Source of the DNA: Avena insularis
Lineage: Eukaryota; Streptophyta; Magnoliopsida; Poales; Poaceae
Direction: 5' to 3'
Length of the DNA stretch: 64,000 nucleotides
NCBI GenBank assembly: GCA_023614405.1
Contig: CM042694.1
Location: forward strand, 90,317,285 to 90,381,284
Below are positions 22,701-34,014 of the stretch, one piece after another. Both the position numbers and the translations under genes were made by a program. A model generated the notes under the pieces. It had not been told where the DNA came from. It made no database searches and saw only the letters and a program-made list of their open reading frames with translations. Numbering within the stretch: the stretch's first letter is position 1; every line of letters begins with the position of its first letter.

Positions 22701-24409
22701 TTCGGTTGTTATTAGAACCATTTCTTCCTTCTTGCAGTTGATTTGCGCATGCGTAATTAGTTCTTGTTCTGGCATTGTGCAGATGAGGATGGAATTATGC
22801 AGATGAGAATGCTCTTGTCTGGGAACATTTATCCGACTCGTTGTGGAGGTACATGGGCACTATTTCCTACATGCTTCTTGTTTCATCAAGTTTATTTCGA
22901 CTATTTGCTTCAAATATGCCTTTGTGGCTTAATCTTTTTGTTCCATTCTCTCTAGACTAGATAATCGATGTGCATAGGAAAAGCATTCATGACCTATTCC
23001 TGACTTGGGTCAAGTTATTATTGTTTAGATTTTCTGACTAACATTTTGCTTACAGGTTGACAATGTCATGAAGATAGATGCACATGTGCTTCTCAAAACC
23101 ATAGTGGATGATGTTACACTGGGAATACATGTGAGTATCAATACCCATGTCACCTAGATTATGGCTAGTTTACATGTAATAGTACTAATTTTGTTGCAGA
23201 TGCAAGTTGGAGGAGTACAGAAGGTCGATGGCGAATCTCTCAGCTATAAGTTGGTTGTGCTCCTAGGAGGTAATAAAACTTCCCCGTTTTGCTGTCTATG
23301 TGGCTTAATATAAGATTTTAGCTACATTATGGTCGTTTTGTACCTTGTTAATTTTTTAATACGTTAATCTTAGTACTACTGTATGTTGGAAAGTCTGATT
23401 TCCTAATTATAGCTGTTGCAACCTGTAAGCAAAATGTTAGATAGGCTGCATTTCAATTGTTTAAGATAGGCTGCCATCATATGATCCTTTCTTTTTCCAT
23501 GGGAGTTGATTTTTTGGTTTGACGCTTTATGCGAATTTCTATTGTAGCTGTACTGGATACAACAGTCATGTGATGTATGGAAAGCTCCCCTTCCTTTTTA
23601 TGATAGAATAGTGTTTCTGTGAACTAAAATTCTTGCTTGTATACAGTAAAAATTATTCAAATTTCCTATACCAAATCTTTGCTTTCTTTTGCAATAATCT
23701 CATGGCCAGAAATCTATGTTGGATGACAGTTGTTTTTTTAGTTTAGATGCTGATTTGTGCATTTTAATCTTCCATATGCTTGCTTAGTTTCAAGTCTAGC
23801 AGGATAAATATATGTTGCCCACTTTGTCACTATTTTCTTTTGTTGACTTGCATCACCATCCTCACAACAATTACTAATTAGCTTCTTTTCAAAAGAAATA
23901 TAATTATCCCAGTTTTGCATTACCATCAGGATAATTATTAACTCTCATCTATCACTTTCTTTTCTTCAGGATGACAACATAAGAGGTCGCTCATAGACAA
24001 GTCGCTGATTTCTACTGAAGCTGTTCAAAAAAAAATAGATGGATGCTCTTGCTCACTTTTAGTTAAATTCACTATTGTGGACTTAGAAACATATTCATGC
24101 ACGGTTATGGATGCAGCTGTTCACTTCTTGCTCAGATTTCTGTTTTAGAAACATATTTAAGATCTTGTGCAAGCGTACATTGTGTATGTGATTTGTGGAA
24201 GGACCATGCTTAATGATGAATCTGTGAATGCTCACTCGTGTAAGAAGTACAAGTCGTGTCTACATATTTGTATTTGTTAAGTTTGAGCTGAAATTTGGGA
24301 CGAGAGAATTGGGTGTAGAGTATGTTGTGGTGTAGCTAGAACTGGGACTAGACATGCCGACAAGAGCTTCAGTACATTTCAGAGCAGTTCCACAGCTGGG
24401 ATAAGAAAA

Positions 24410-24600
24410 GAGAAACTGCCGGCAAAACTAGTGAACTGTCTGCAAAAGTTCATACAGCAAGGCAGGCTAACTGCCGGCAACCAAGAAACTGCCTGCAAAG
24501 ACTTTTGTCGGCAGGGTTTTAGAGGGCAGGCCTATCTGCCGGGGAAAAATCTTTGCCGGCAGTTTGATTGCCCTCTTAAGTGACTTATGCCGGCACCAAA
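24410..24600. repeat. Cluster of TGCCGGCA palindromes
   Basis: Four perfect 8-bp palindromes at 24,417-24,424, 24,472-24,479, 24,554-24,561 and 24,588-24,595, plus near copies (ctgcctgca, gtcggca, ctgccggg). Clusters of 'ttgccggc'/'ttgccgac' motifs in both orientations are typical of subterminal regions of some grass CACTA-like elements. No terminal CACTA or matching left cluster was found. Confidence 0.6.
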
Positions 24601-24640
24601 TGTGCCCTTATGTTTGTTCTAGACGCTAGGTTTGCAAGAC

Positions 24641-25497
24641 TATGTAGAAAGTTAAGTTTGTCTCTTGCCAATTTAGTTATTTCTAAGGTGTCAAGTGGGA
24701 TCTCACCATAGTCCCACTTTCAAATTTTTTTTGAAATTTTGAGATCTTTTCTAAATTTCACACTAGAAATCTCATAATAAACTAGACGTGGATTTCCGAT
24801 TTAGCAGGCTCACCAACTCTGGCAATCATGCAGATACTACTCACCCAGAATGATGTACGGGCGCTGCCACAATGCTACCACTATATATCTCGCTAATCCT
24901 TCATGTTACTTAAAAACCTGAAAGTAGGATATAGAGCATTTATCCATCATGGGGCTTGAACCTGAGTAGATCATGTCCCGTGTGTCTCCGATCTCGCTAA
25001 AGTCAATCGATCAATCCTCTTGTTGACTACTCAGCCTCCTTTTTATGTTTAATATCTACCTAAACAACATCGTAGAGAACTACACATCGGCAACCTTACT
25101 AGTTAGAATTTGTGACTCGGGAAGTTCAAAGTTAAAAAAATGTGTTATCTCGATTACTTACATACGCCTGTAGTACCACATCGGAGCATAAGATGTACTC
25201 TAGAAAACAAAATATATATAACTTGCAAAAAGAAATTTCAAACCTAAAATGAACAAGTAGAAAAAAAATATGACATGAAATATATAGTAGTAGAGTTTAT
25301 ATTAAATGGCCAGGGGTTACAAGTACATCCATACCGTGGATGACCTTTATTGCAACAAGGAAGGACAACACAAAAACATTGACACATACATAAATAACAC
25401 GACACACTTGCTTGGAAAGGACTAATGAGATGCAAGTTTATTGCACAAAAACAACAATATGACCATGGCATTCGACATCATAAACGGGCATGCATGA
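24641..25497. other. 3' flank of thionin gene 1
   Basis: No gene is seen. From about 25,070 the sequence resembles the 3' flanks of genes 2 and 3 (37,040-37,626 and 60,060-60,510): 'ccacacatcggcaa' equivalents, 'tttgaaacctaaaat' equivalents, 'cacgacaca', and the last 200 bp before the stop codon, which must include the 3' UTR on the minus strand. The second Stowaway of gene 2 is absent here. Confidence 0.55.
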
Positions 25498-26104
25498 TTA
25501 GGCTGCAACAGATGCGCTCACGGCAATCTGGTTACAGAAACTTGCACATTCAGTAACGCAGAGTTCCCCGTCGATTTTCTTCTCTACACCGAGATAAGCT
25601 GGTGCAAATAAATAGTATATATATTATGAGCAAAGCATAAAAATATTTTAATAGCCATCCTACAGAAGCAAATATTAGTGTAGGAAATATAGTTTACCAT
25701 TGTTCACGTTGTCGCATATGGAAGAAATACATCCCATGTTGCAGAACTCGATGGCATTTGGTGTATCTGCCAAATTGAATGGAATAGACGACATGTAAAT
25801 AAGTTCTTACTGAACAAAAAATAAGAATTAAACAGTTTGAAGCATAACAAGAGGCCTTACCGGTGTCGGAGTGGCTGTGGAGTTTAGGATAGTCTGGTGG
25901 GCACTTAGATCCTGATATAATTTTACAACCACACGTAGCTGCGCAGATAGGCCGAGGAGTACCAGGGAGACGACACACGTTGTAGCAGTTTCTTCCCGTG
26001 GTGTTCTTGCAGCAACTCTTTCCTTCTACTTGGGCTTGCTCTAGAACTAGCCCCACTATGAGGACACATATGATCACACTCTTAAGACCCTTGATACTTC
26101 CCAT
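25498..26104 (-). CDS. Thionin precursor gene 1 (three exons), promoter displaced by a LINE
   Basis: Thionins are small basic antimicrobial peptides that permeabilise membranes. The precursor has a signal peptide, the thionin and an acidic propeptide, each visible here. Exon 1 (25,861-26,104) encodes a ~28-residue signal peptide, a 46-residue thionin with eight cysteines (mature positions 3, 4, 12, 16, 26, 30, 32, 40) and the start of the acidic part. Exon 2 is 25,698-25,766 (69 bp) and exon 3 is 25,498-25,598, with GT-AG borders at both introns. The frame is open throughout, about 137 residues, normal for the family. The 'CKIISG' and 'CPPDYPK' ends look more like leaf than endosperm thionins. 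Its acidic domain differs most from genes 2 and 3. A 7.4-kb LINE lies 61 bp upstream of the ATG, between it and the TATA box, so normal expression is doubtful. Confidence 0.93.
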
Positions 26105-26165
26105 GGCTGGTTGGCTCTAGTTTATTGCAAAACACTGAGAGATCTAGCTAGCTTGGACTGATGGA

Positions 26166-27048
26166 TTAACTGGAGGTCGATGGCAGAACCACCTCCTGTA
26201 GCGACTCGGGGTACTGCTCATGGCGGAACCACCTCGGTCTCCGCCCATGGCGACCCGACCCCACCTACCCCCAACAGCTTACTCTCCTTCTCCTCCACGC
26301 CTCCACCACTCCCTCGTTTCGTATCATCTCCAGTCCCTTCTCGTCTCCGCTCCGCCCTGATTAAGCTCCCGATCCGATCACTAGCGGCGCGGAGATTAAC
26401 CCTGGCGTTCAAACAGAATGAAGGGGATCATGGAGGAGGGGAAGGCCCGGAGGCGGCGGCACGCGTGCAGCTCAACAGATCATGTACGGGAGGAAGGGAA
26501 CAGGGCCTGGGGCTCCAACTCCGCAGAGACTCTGAGGGCCGATGGAAGCAGAAAGGATTCGTTGATCTGGAGAGGAGCGGGACAACGAGGACGCGCGAAG
26601 CAAGTAGGAGGAAGGGGACTCGGTTCTCTGGAGCCCTGGACTTCATCGACTCCTTCTTAGACGAAGCCGGTGTCGGTCGTGGCTTCGGAGGGGAAGGCTA
26701 GGAAGACGAGGGGAAGACGAAGGCGCAGCAGAGGCATTCGCTCTCTGTATGCTACAGTTCCGAGAAGCAGTCCCTGTCCCAGAGAACTCCTCGTCGCCGG
26801 CGGCAGTCTTATGCATTGGATCCATCTGTTTCGGTTGGGAAGAGGCGCAACAGCACAGGAAATCCGTCGCCCATTCCGCGTTCGCTGTTCAACTATCGGG
26901 AGAGGCAAGCGGCGACTGCCCTGCTTAGGTTGGGGAAGTTCCCGGTGGAACTCCCCATTGTTTTGGGAGCACCAATTTTGGACCCTCTGCCACCTCACCC
27001 GTAGAAGCCGCGCAGCAAGCCCCTCTGGACAGAGACCGGTCGCTGAGG
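26166..27048 (+). other. LINE 5' region
   Basis: GC-rich, about 880 bp, with overlapping open frames on both strands (for example plus 26,180-26,701 and minus 26,657-26,998) that share no recognisable domain and look compositional. It should include the LINE internal promoter, but no specific motif was identified. The true ORF1 start is unclear; ATGs at 27,049 and 27,065 are candidates in different frames. Confidence 0.55.
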
Positions 27049-28968
27049 TTGGTGGTCCAAGTCAATGGCGGAAAAGGGGGAGAGGTTCCCCACACGTGCT
27101 ATACTGAGGCGGAGGAGGGTGGAGATGCTGGGTGGGGAGATTTTTTCGGGCACATGTGGGATGACAATGCTACCCTCCCACCTGGGGCTCCGACCATGCC
27201 ACCTACTCCTGCCTCGGTCACAGTCTGGATAAGGTCAGATCTGGTTGCTTCGGGAGGTTTCTCGGTTCAGGACTGTATCCCTACTTCCCCCCGAGATAAC
27301 CTCCTTGTCCCTATCTGCCACCTCCATCTACAAGATCTAGATTGGGGCTCCTCCCACAAACCCACAGTCCAGCAGATCTTTGAGCACTGTGTCGAGACGG
27401 AGTGGATGATGAGCAGGCCTAGAGGGAGAGGAGTTGGAGGGAGGAACAACTGGCAGCAGCAGCAGCAACCTCCGTTCATCTTTCCTCAACAGCCGATGGG
27501 GCTAAATCAGCAGATGCAAGGTTCTTTCCCACAATTCCCCCCTTTTGGTTTTGCTCCCTGGCAGCAATTCCCAAATGGGTTCCCTCCCATGGGCTTCCAA
27601 GGACAATTCCCAAATCAATGGCAACCTCCTGTGCCTCAGGGGACCTGGCAACCTGGACAACCGCAGAACCAGCCTAAGCAGACCGGTGGCAAGAAAAAAC
27701 AGAGTAAGGAGAAAAGTAAGAATGAGGAATCTCTCTCTCTGAAGTCTTCTGATGGCCAGTCTAGTAAGGCAAATTCTATAGATTCAGATTCAGTTGCTAG
27801 TGAGGAGGGATGTGGATATGCTGAGGTGGTGTGTTACAACTGTGGTGAGCCAGTCACCACAAAGCTGCCTGTACTTTGCCCAAGACCTGTTTCATTTGCA
27901 GATCTTTGGAACATGAGGTGGATGGTTGCCCTGTCAGTAACCAACCTTAGATGCTTGCAAAATTCATAGGAAGTGCTGCCTCTGGCCTAGGTTTCTACCA
28001 TATTGAATTGCCCTTCCAACAAAGTGACATGCCTGCTGTTCAGAATGTGGGCTTGGTCTATGTGGATGAAGGTGAGGTGTCTAAGGAGGAGCTGAGCCAA
28101 GGTTTTGCTACCATTTACAAAACCAACTGGCCATGGCAAATTAGGCAACTGGATGATTGGAACTTCCTGGTGAAATTTCCACCACATTTGAAAGTTGAGG
28201 AGATTGCTGGATACCCAAGCTTTGGGCTCCCAAAAAAGGAGTGTTTGTTAAAGTTCATGTCTGGAATGGGGAATTGGACTTCTTTGCTGAGCTTCAGGAG
28301 GTCTGGGTACAGATCAGAGGTCTAAACCCACTTTGGTGTGCAGGTGAAGTGTCCTTCTCCAGTTTGTCACTGCTTTTGGACTGCTAGTTGATGTGGACTA
28401 GGTAGGAATGTTCAAATGCTTCTTTGAGACAGTTAGAGTTAAGATCAAATGCAAGGATAGTTCCAAAATCCCTGCCTCCAGGATCTTTGAGGTCCAAGAC
28501 CACCTTTACCAAGTTTTCTTTGAAGTGGAAAACCCTACCAGAGCTGTGTCCAGCACTTTAGGTGAGGTAGATGTTCATCCACCTCCCCCTGGGGATCAGG
28601 ATGGACAAGGAGAGGAGAAGAAAAATGGATATATGATTACAGATAAAGCCAAGGATTCTCAGAAAATTAAAGGGCCTTCTCTTGCTGGGCAATTGAGTGG
28701 AGGGACTGTAGGATCTTCCAGCTCTGAGGCTCATAAGACTAGAGCTGCTGCTAATCTTTCTGAGAAAGTCAGAAAAATTGCTTCTGCTTACATCAGTAAA
28801 AGAGATACTGTGAACCTGGGACCAAGTCTGCTAAGTCCTCTAAAAGATTTTTTCTCCTCAGATGAAAAAGTGATTGACTGGATCATAGGAAATGAAAGTT
28901 CCTGTGCTAATCTGCTACAGCAGATGGAGCTTGTGAATGAGGAGGAAGCAGTTTTTGGCCACTTCTGA
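27049..28968 (+). pseudogene. LINE ORF1 (nucleic-acid-binding gag-like protein), frameshifted
   Basis: The first frame (27,049 onward) has a low-complexity Gln/Pro/Phe-rich region (27,440-27,680), a Lys/Ser-rich stretch and the start of a CCHC knuckle, 'CYNCGEP'. At about 27,850 a one-base shift moves the rest of that knuckle ('HHKAAC') and a second one ('CFICRSLEHEVDGC') into another frame, which continues past a TAG at 27,948-27,950 to about 28,325. That segment includes 'DDWNFLVKFPP', resembling the DUF4283 region of plant LINE ORF1. A further shift leads to the frame at 28,408-28,968. ORF1 proteins bind the element RNA; this copy cannot make one. Confidence 0.75.
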
Positions 28969-29549
28969 TGGTACCTATATGGTTTCTAAGGATGACTCTG
29001 ATCATGGGAAGGTGGCTCCTATTCAACTACGTAATTAGAAACAAAAATGGGGTCCTGTTTGCAGTACCAGACAGAGTGTAAGATGTGGTTAGAACAAAGG
29101 CAAGTCGGTCATGGAGATGCCCCAGGAGATAACCAAGAGGAAGAACCTAGAAGGACCTGTCCCAGCTGCTGTAAAGCTCAAAGGTATTTGCACTCAAAAT
29201 CCTTTCTCTGCTTTATCCCAAGAAAACTTATCTGTTATGGCATATACTATTGGTGTTAACCTACCTGTTATAAATGATAATACTGCTACTACTTCCAATA
29301 CTAATCATAGAAATGCCACATGCTCTACTTCTAGTAGTTGGTCACAGGAACAAAAAAGGATAGGGCTTCTGACAACACTGTAGGTGTTGAGGATCTTTTC
29401 AGAGGTGGAAAATCTGATGTACAGGATGCCTCCACAAATCACCTGCTGGGTGAGGACTGGGTGGATCCTTTTGAGGATGAAAAAACCTGGTCGTTGGTTG
29501 GTTCTTTTAAAAATAGGAAGGGGAAGCACCCTAAGTCAGGAAAAAATAA
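28969..29549 (+). pseudogene. LINE region between ORF1 remnant and endonuclease
   Basis: Contains short plus-strand frames (29,047-29,259, 29,111-29,383, 29,338-29,553) that are probably the broken ORF1 tail. The last, with 'WVDPFEDEKTWSLVGSFKNR', overlaps the ORF2 start by a few bases. No domain is recognised. Confidence 0.45.
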
Positions 29550-32500
29550 ATGAATTGCTGCTTTTGGAATCCTAGAGGTATTCAGGCTAAAGGTAGGAAG
29601 CAAGCCATCATTGATCTAGTAAATAAGACTCATCCTATGATTTTAGGTTTCATGGAAACCAAGAAGGAAATTATTTCTGACAGTTATTTAAAATCCCTGG
29701 TGGGAAATAGATTTTTTGAGTGGAAAACTCTCCCAGCAATTGGCTTTGCAGGGGCCATTTTGCTAGGTGTGGACTCAGATGTTTTTGAAATTCTTAGCTG
29801 GGATTGTAAAAAAAATTCAGTTTCTGCAATTATCAAAGTTAAGTCCACAAGCTTAGTCTTGAGAGTAGTGGTTGTGTATGGTTCCTCTTATGAAGATAAG
29901 AAGGAGGCATTCATTTCTGAACTGCATAGCCTCTTTGTGGACTATAAAGGGCATACCATTATTGGGGGCATTTTAATCTAGTCAAGTAATGGAGTGATAG
30001 ATCATAGATGGAGTGATAAATTCAATGAGTGGGTAGAAATTTGGAGTCTGCTGGAGGTCAGACTTAGTGGTAGGAAATTTACTTGGGGAAATAATCAAGA
30101 AAACCTGATTATGTCAAACATTGATAGGGTTTTCTGTAATGTGGAACTAGATGACATTTTCCCTCTAGCTTCTGTTAGGGCTTTACCAAGGCTTGGTAGT
30201 GACCACACCCCTATTCTATGGGAATCAGGAGTCGAGGCTCACCCTAAAGCCAACATGTATAGATTTGAGAAATGGTGGTTGATGAGAGATGATTTTTTTG
30301 ACCTTGTAAAAAAAAACTGGGATATGCCTGTAAAAAGCAAGAACCCCATAGATATTTGGCAAGAAAAAACTAGAAGGTTTAGGAAAAAAAGTAAAGGTTG
30401 GAGCTTAAATATTGAGGCTGAGCTCAGAAGCCTAAATAATAATTTGATGGAAGAGTATGATACTCTAGACATCAAAGCAGAGTCTGAGGAGCTCTCTGTT
30501 GAAGAACAGTTGAGGCTCAAGCATATTTATGCTGAAATGAATAACCTCTGGCTTAAAGAGGAAGTGAAGGCCAAGCAGAGGTCTAGAGATAGGGATATTC
30601 TAGAGGGGGATAGGAACACAGCATACTTTCATGCTGTAGCAAATCAAAGGAGGAGGAAATGCTGGTCCACTCCTTAGAAGGTCCTGAAGGGACTGTTACT
30701 GAGGAAAAAGATATGCTAGACTTGGCTACCTCTTTCTATAAAGACCTATTTAAAAAGGAGGATCCCTCTGGTTTCTCCCTACACAATGAGTTTTTTGCAC
30801 AACATGAAAAGATCACTGAGGATCAAAATGTGGCCCTTAGTGCTCCTTTCACTGAAAAGGAAGTTAAAGAGGCTGTTTTTGGTTCTTATGCTGATCGTGC
30901 CTCTGGGCCTGATGGGCTACCTTTTCTTTTCTACCAAAAATTTTGGGATGTGGTTAAGGGTGACATTATGGCCATGTTTGTAGACTTCCATGCTGGCAAA
31001 CTAGACATCTTTAGGTTGAATTTTGCTATCCTCACCCTTATCCCAAAAGAAGATAATGCAAATAGAATGAAGATGTTCAGACCCATCAGTCTGTTAAATT
31101 GTAGTTTCAAAATTTTCACAAAAATCCTTACTAATAGGTTTGCTTTGATCATGGATCATATTACTGCAAATAACCAATTTGAGAGTGTGGTCACTACTCA
31201 TGAAACGATACACTCTATTGTGTATGATAAAGCAAAAGGTTTGGTGATTAAACTTGACTATGAGAAGGCCTTTAATAAGGTTGACCTGGTTTTCCTTATT
31301 GATTTATTAGATAAAAGGGGTTTTTGTCCTTTAGTAGTCAATTGGATTAAATGCATCATTCAGAATGGCTCTGTGGGAGTTAAAATGAATAATGGCACTG
31401 GTAATTTCTTCAATACCAGCAAAGGGCTGCGGCAAGGGGACCCTCTCTCGCCTCTCCTGTTCAACATAGTAGTTGATGTTCTTACCAGGATGTTGATTAA
31501 AGCCTCTAATGCTAATCTGATTAGGGGTCGTTGTTCAGATCTGTTTCCTGGTGGAGTCATCTGTTTGCAGTATGCAGATGATACCATCCTTTTTTCTGAC
31601 TGTTGTCCTTCTATGGCCACAAATTTAAAATGGGTCCTCACCTGTTTTGAACAGGTTTCTGGTATGAGGATTAACTATAGCAAAAGTGAATTAATCCCAT
31701 TAGGCTTAAATGAGGAGGAGATTCCCATCTTTGCTGAGATTCTTGGGTGTGCCAGGGGTTGTTTCCCTATCAAGTATTTAGGGATTCCCCTTCATTATGA
31801 CAAATTGTGTAGGGAAGATATTCAACCTCTGATTGATAAAATTCTTAAAAGAATTGCAGGTTGGAGGGGTAAACTCCTCTCTTATGCTGCCAGATTGACC
31901 CTTATCGGGGCATGTTTAGCTAGTATCCCCATTTACCTCCTATCTTTCTTTAAATTTCCTAAATGGGCTTTAGAGCTAATCAACTCTCAGATGGCAAATT
32001 GTTTGTGGAATGATTTTGAGGGCCATAGGAAGTTGCACTTAGCTAATTGGAAACTTATCTGTAAGAGCAAGTCTGACGGAGGTTTGGGGATCCCTGATCT
32101 GGGTAATGTTAACCTCTGTCTTCTAGCTTCTTGGCTTAAGAGATATACAAATGATGAGGGGAAAATCTGGAGGAATATTGTGGATGCTAAATACAGCACA
32201 CAATCCCCCAACATTTTCTGCAGTTCAGTCTCTGGGGTCTCACGGTTTTGGAAAGGTTTTATGTGGGCTGTCAGAAATGTTAAGTTTGGATATAGGTGGA
32301 AAATAGGTAATGGGGCCAAAATTAGGTTCTGGGAGGACACCTGGGTAGGAACCTCCCCTCTTGCTGTACAATTCTTTGATATTTATATCATTTGCAATGA
32401 ACATGGTAAGACTGTTGGGCAAATTTAGGATGGTTCCCAGTTAAAGCTCTCCTTTAGAAGAATCTTTAATACTAACCTTTTGCAGAAATGGTATGAGTTG

Positions 32501-33287
32501 GAGGCAATTGCCTCCAGCATTATACTCTCTGAGGAGGAGGATTGTCTTCTTTGGCAGTATGAGAGTGATGGAGTTTACTCCACCTCCTCCCTTTATGCTG
32601 TTATTAATTTGGGGGGGGGGGGGGGGTTCAACCAGTTTTTATCCCTGCTGTTTGGCAACTTCATGTTCCCCCCAGGATTCACATTTTTCTCTGGTTGTTG
32701 GCCCATAACAAGCTTATGACCCGAGACAACTTGAAAAAAAGACACCTGAACAAACCTGAAGATTGCATTTTCTGTATCGAGCTAGAATCCATTGAGCATT
32801 TGTTCTTTCAATGCATTGTAGCGAAACAAATTTGGCCTGTTATCTCTTCCTTTTTTGGGGTGAATCTAGGTAGTAATTACATCTCCATTGCTAGGTTTTG
32901 GGTGGCAAATAAAAAACATGCTGTGTTGAACTCGGTTTGTGCTGCAGCCCTGTGGGGGTTGTGGAAAACAAGAAATAGCATGATTTTTGATGGTCAACCA
33001 TGGTTAAATGTTTATCAGGTCTGCCATTTGATCCTAGCAATGGTGAAGAGATGGAGGCTGGTCTTCAAAGAGCACATGCTTCCCCTGGTGGATGCTTTCT
33101 GCACCCAGATCGCTCTGCTGGTGAGGGAGCTACCTATGATAACAAGTGGCTGATTCCTGGAGACTGTGACCCCTCACCTGAAGTAAAAAAGCAGGCAAGG
33201 CAAGGCACCTGGGCTACTCCTACTTCTACTCTGGAGTTGGCCTCTCTTCAGGAGGAGGGACCCCGTTGGGTGGATGGAGCGGCTTGA
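29550..33287 (+). pseudogene. LINE ORF2: endonuclease, reverse transcriptase, zinc-binding domain, broken
   Basis: Order: an APE-type endonuclease (29,550-30,230) with 'CFWNPRG', 'METKK', 'VVYGSS' and 'SDHTPI'. Its expected GGDFN box reads GGILI and is followed by TAG at 29,979-29,981. A linker continues in that frame to 30,677. After a frameshift comes the reverse transcriptase (30,659-32,428), with 'FRPISLLNC', 'KLDYEKAFNKVD', 'QGDPLSPLLFN', the catalytic YADD at 31,571-31,582, 'INYSKSEL' and 'YLGIPLHYDK'. A stop at 32,426-32,428 follows, then a frame with an 18-G run (about 32,612-32,629). A zinc-binding RT tail ('CIFCIELESIEHLFFQC') lies in another frame from 32,695. An intact ORF2 would nick target DNA and copy the RNA. 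At least two stops and two frameshifts disable this one. Confidence 0.9.
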
Positions 33288-33537
33288 AAAAGGACACTAG
33301 GGCTTATGTCTAAAAAAGCCTTTTACTTTAGTATTGTTATTTTCAGAATAGTTTCTTCTTTTGGGTCTCAGTTTCGGTCCGCAGTAAACTGCTCGTTTTT
33401 CCACCCGCAGCAGTGTCTTCGGTTGTAACAGATCTAAACGCTTGCGATTCGCAGTGGCTGTTTTTGGGTTTCGTTGATCATCAATGGAACCGGGGATCCC
33501 TATCCCTGTTATTCCAAAAAAAGCTTGGACTGATGGA

Positions 33538-33890
33538 CTGCCTCATTCGTATCGCTCATATTTATAGAGAGATGATGGTGAGTCATCAGTGTTTGTATGC
33601 ATGGTGCTCATCTCTCTCTTCCCTTGCCTTTTGTCTAGAGTATAGTCGTGTCTCACGTGTTGTGCCATCTAGGGCCGGTTACATGTGCTGATAATTAGGA
33701 AAAAGATGAGTCATCGATCAGATCCTATTTTCGCCCATGGCACAAACCGATAGGAAGGAGAGGGTACGCTCTCTCGCTCCAACGATTCAGTTTAGCAAGA
33801 TGCATGCATGCTACGAGCACCATGCTTTACTTGATCGATTGTCATTGCCATGATGCTAATCGTTGCAAGCTAGCAAGACAATATATAATA
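33538..33890 (-). promoter_or_regulatory. Displaced promoter of thionin gene 1
   Basis: Colinear with the gene 2 promoter: TATTTATA (TATA box on the minus strand) at 33,559-33,566, TGAGTCA at 33,579-33,585 and 33,707-33,713, and a CACGTG G-box at 33,654-33,659. TGAGTCA is the GCN4-type bZIP site known from cereal endosperm promoters. The predicted start site, about 25-30 bp past the TATA box, falls within the duplicated LINE target site. The promoter now points into the 3' end of the LINE, 7.4 kb from the coding region. Confidence 0.75.
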
Positions 33891-34012
33891 CTCCCTCCGA
33901 TCCAAATTAATTGACTTAGATTTGTGTAGATTCGATTTTATCTAAACATGATTTAGTACTAGATACATCTGTTTCTTGACAAATTTTAGTCAACTAATTT
34001 GGTCGGAGGGAG
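33891..34012. mobile_element. Stowaway MITE, 122 bp, full length
   Basis: Ends CTCCCTCCGATCCAAATTAA and its inverted counterpart 'aatttggtcggagggag', with TA on both sides (33,889-33,890 and 34,013-34,014). It lies about 330 bp upstream of the gene 1 TATA box. Genes 2 and 3 keep only its left end at the same place, and 2,725-2,745 lacks it. It is non-coding and moved by mariner-type transposase. Confidence 0.92.
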
Positions 34013-34014
34013 TA

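Larger units (their letters stand above)
21879..24640 (+). pseudogene. Exon-like fragments of an unidentified gene
   Basis: Base composition changes sharply at 21,879 to a GC-rich stretch (to about 22,025) followed by AT-rich DNA. Short coding-like blocks bordered by GT and AG dinucleotides appear at about 21,950-22,023 ('LLAMQDHDALQIEAYL', then an in-frame TAG), 22,783-22,848, 23,057-23,130 ('KIDAHVLLKTIVDDVTLGI') and 23,200-23,268 ('MQVGGVQKVDGESLSYKL'). Block order and spacing look like exons with introns, but no product is recognised and the first block carries a stop. It may be a gene relic or host fragments captured by a transposon, given the palindrome cluster at 24,410-24,600. Exon borders are guesses. 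Confidence 0.35.
26166..33521 (+). mobile_element. Full-length LINE (L1-type non-LTR retrotransposon), inactive
   Basis: A 7.36-kb element with both ends defined by the 16-bp duplication agcttggactgatgga (26,150-26,165 and 33,522-33,537). Empty sites exist at 38,268-38,283 and 61,160-61,175 in the sister thionin genes. It has a GC-rich 5' region, ORF1 with zinc knuckles, ORF2 (endonuclease, reverse transcriptase, zinc-binding C-terminus) and a short A tail (33,515-33,521). Several frameshifts and stops show it is dead. It lies antisense to thionin gene 1, between that gene's TATA box and its ATG. A full-length copy is notable because most LINE insertions are 5' truncated. Confidence 0.95.

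Noticed and set aside
24410..24600. Definite CACTA terminus
   Set aside because: The motif cluster fits, but no CACTA end, partner cluster or target duplication was found.
26180..26701. Plus-strand 173-codon frame as a separate gene
   Set aside because: It lies in the GC-rich 5' region of the LINE, begins 14 bp inside the element and has no recognisable domain.
30239..30520. Minus-strand frame within the LINE
   Set aside because: Antisense to the endonuclease-RT linker, no domain.
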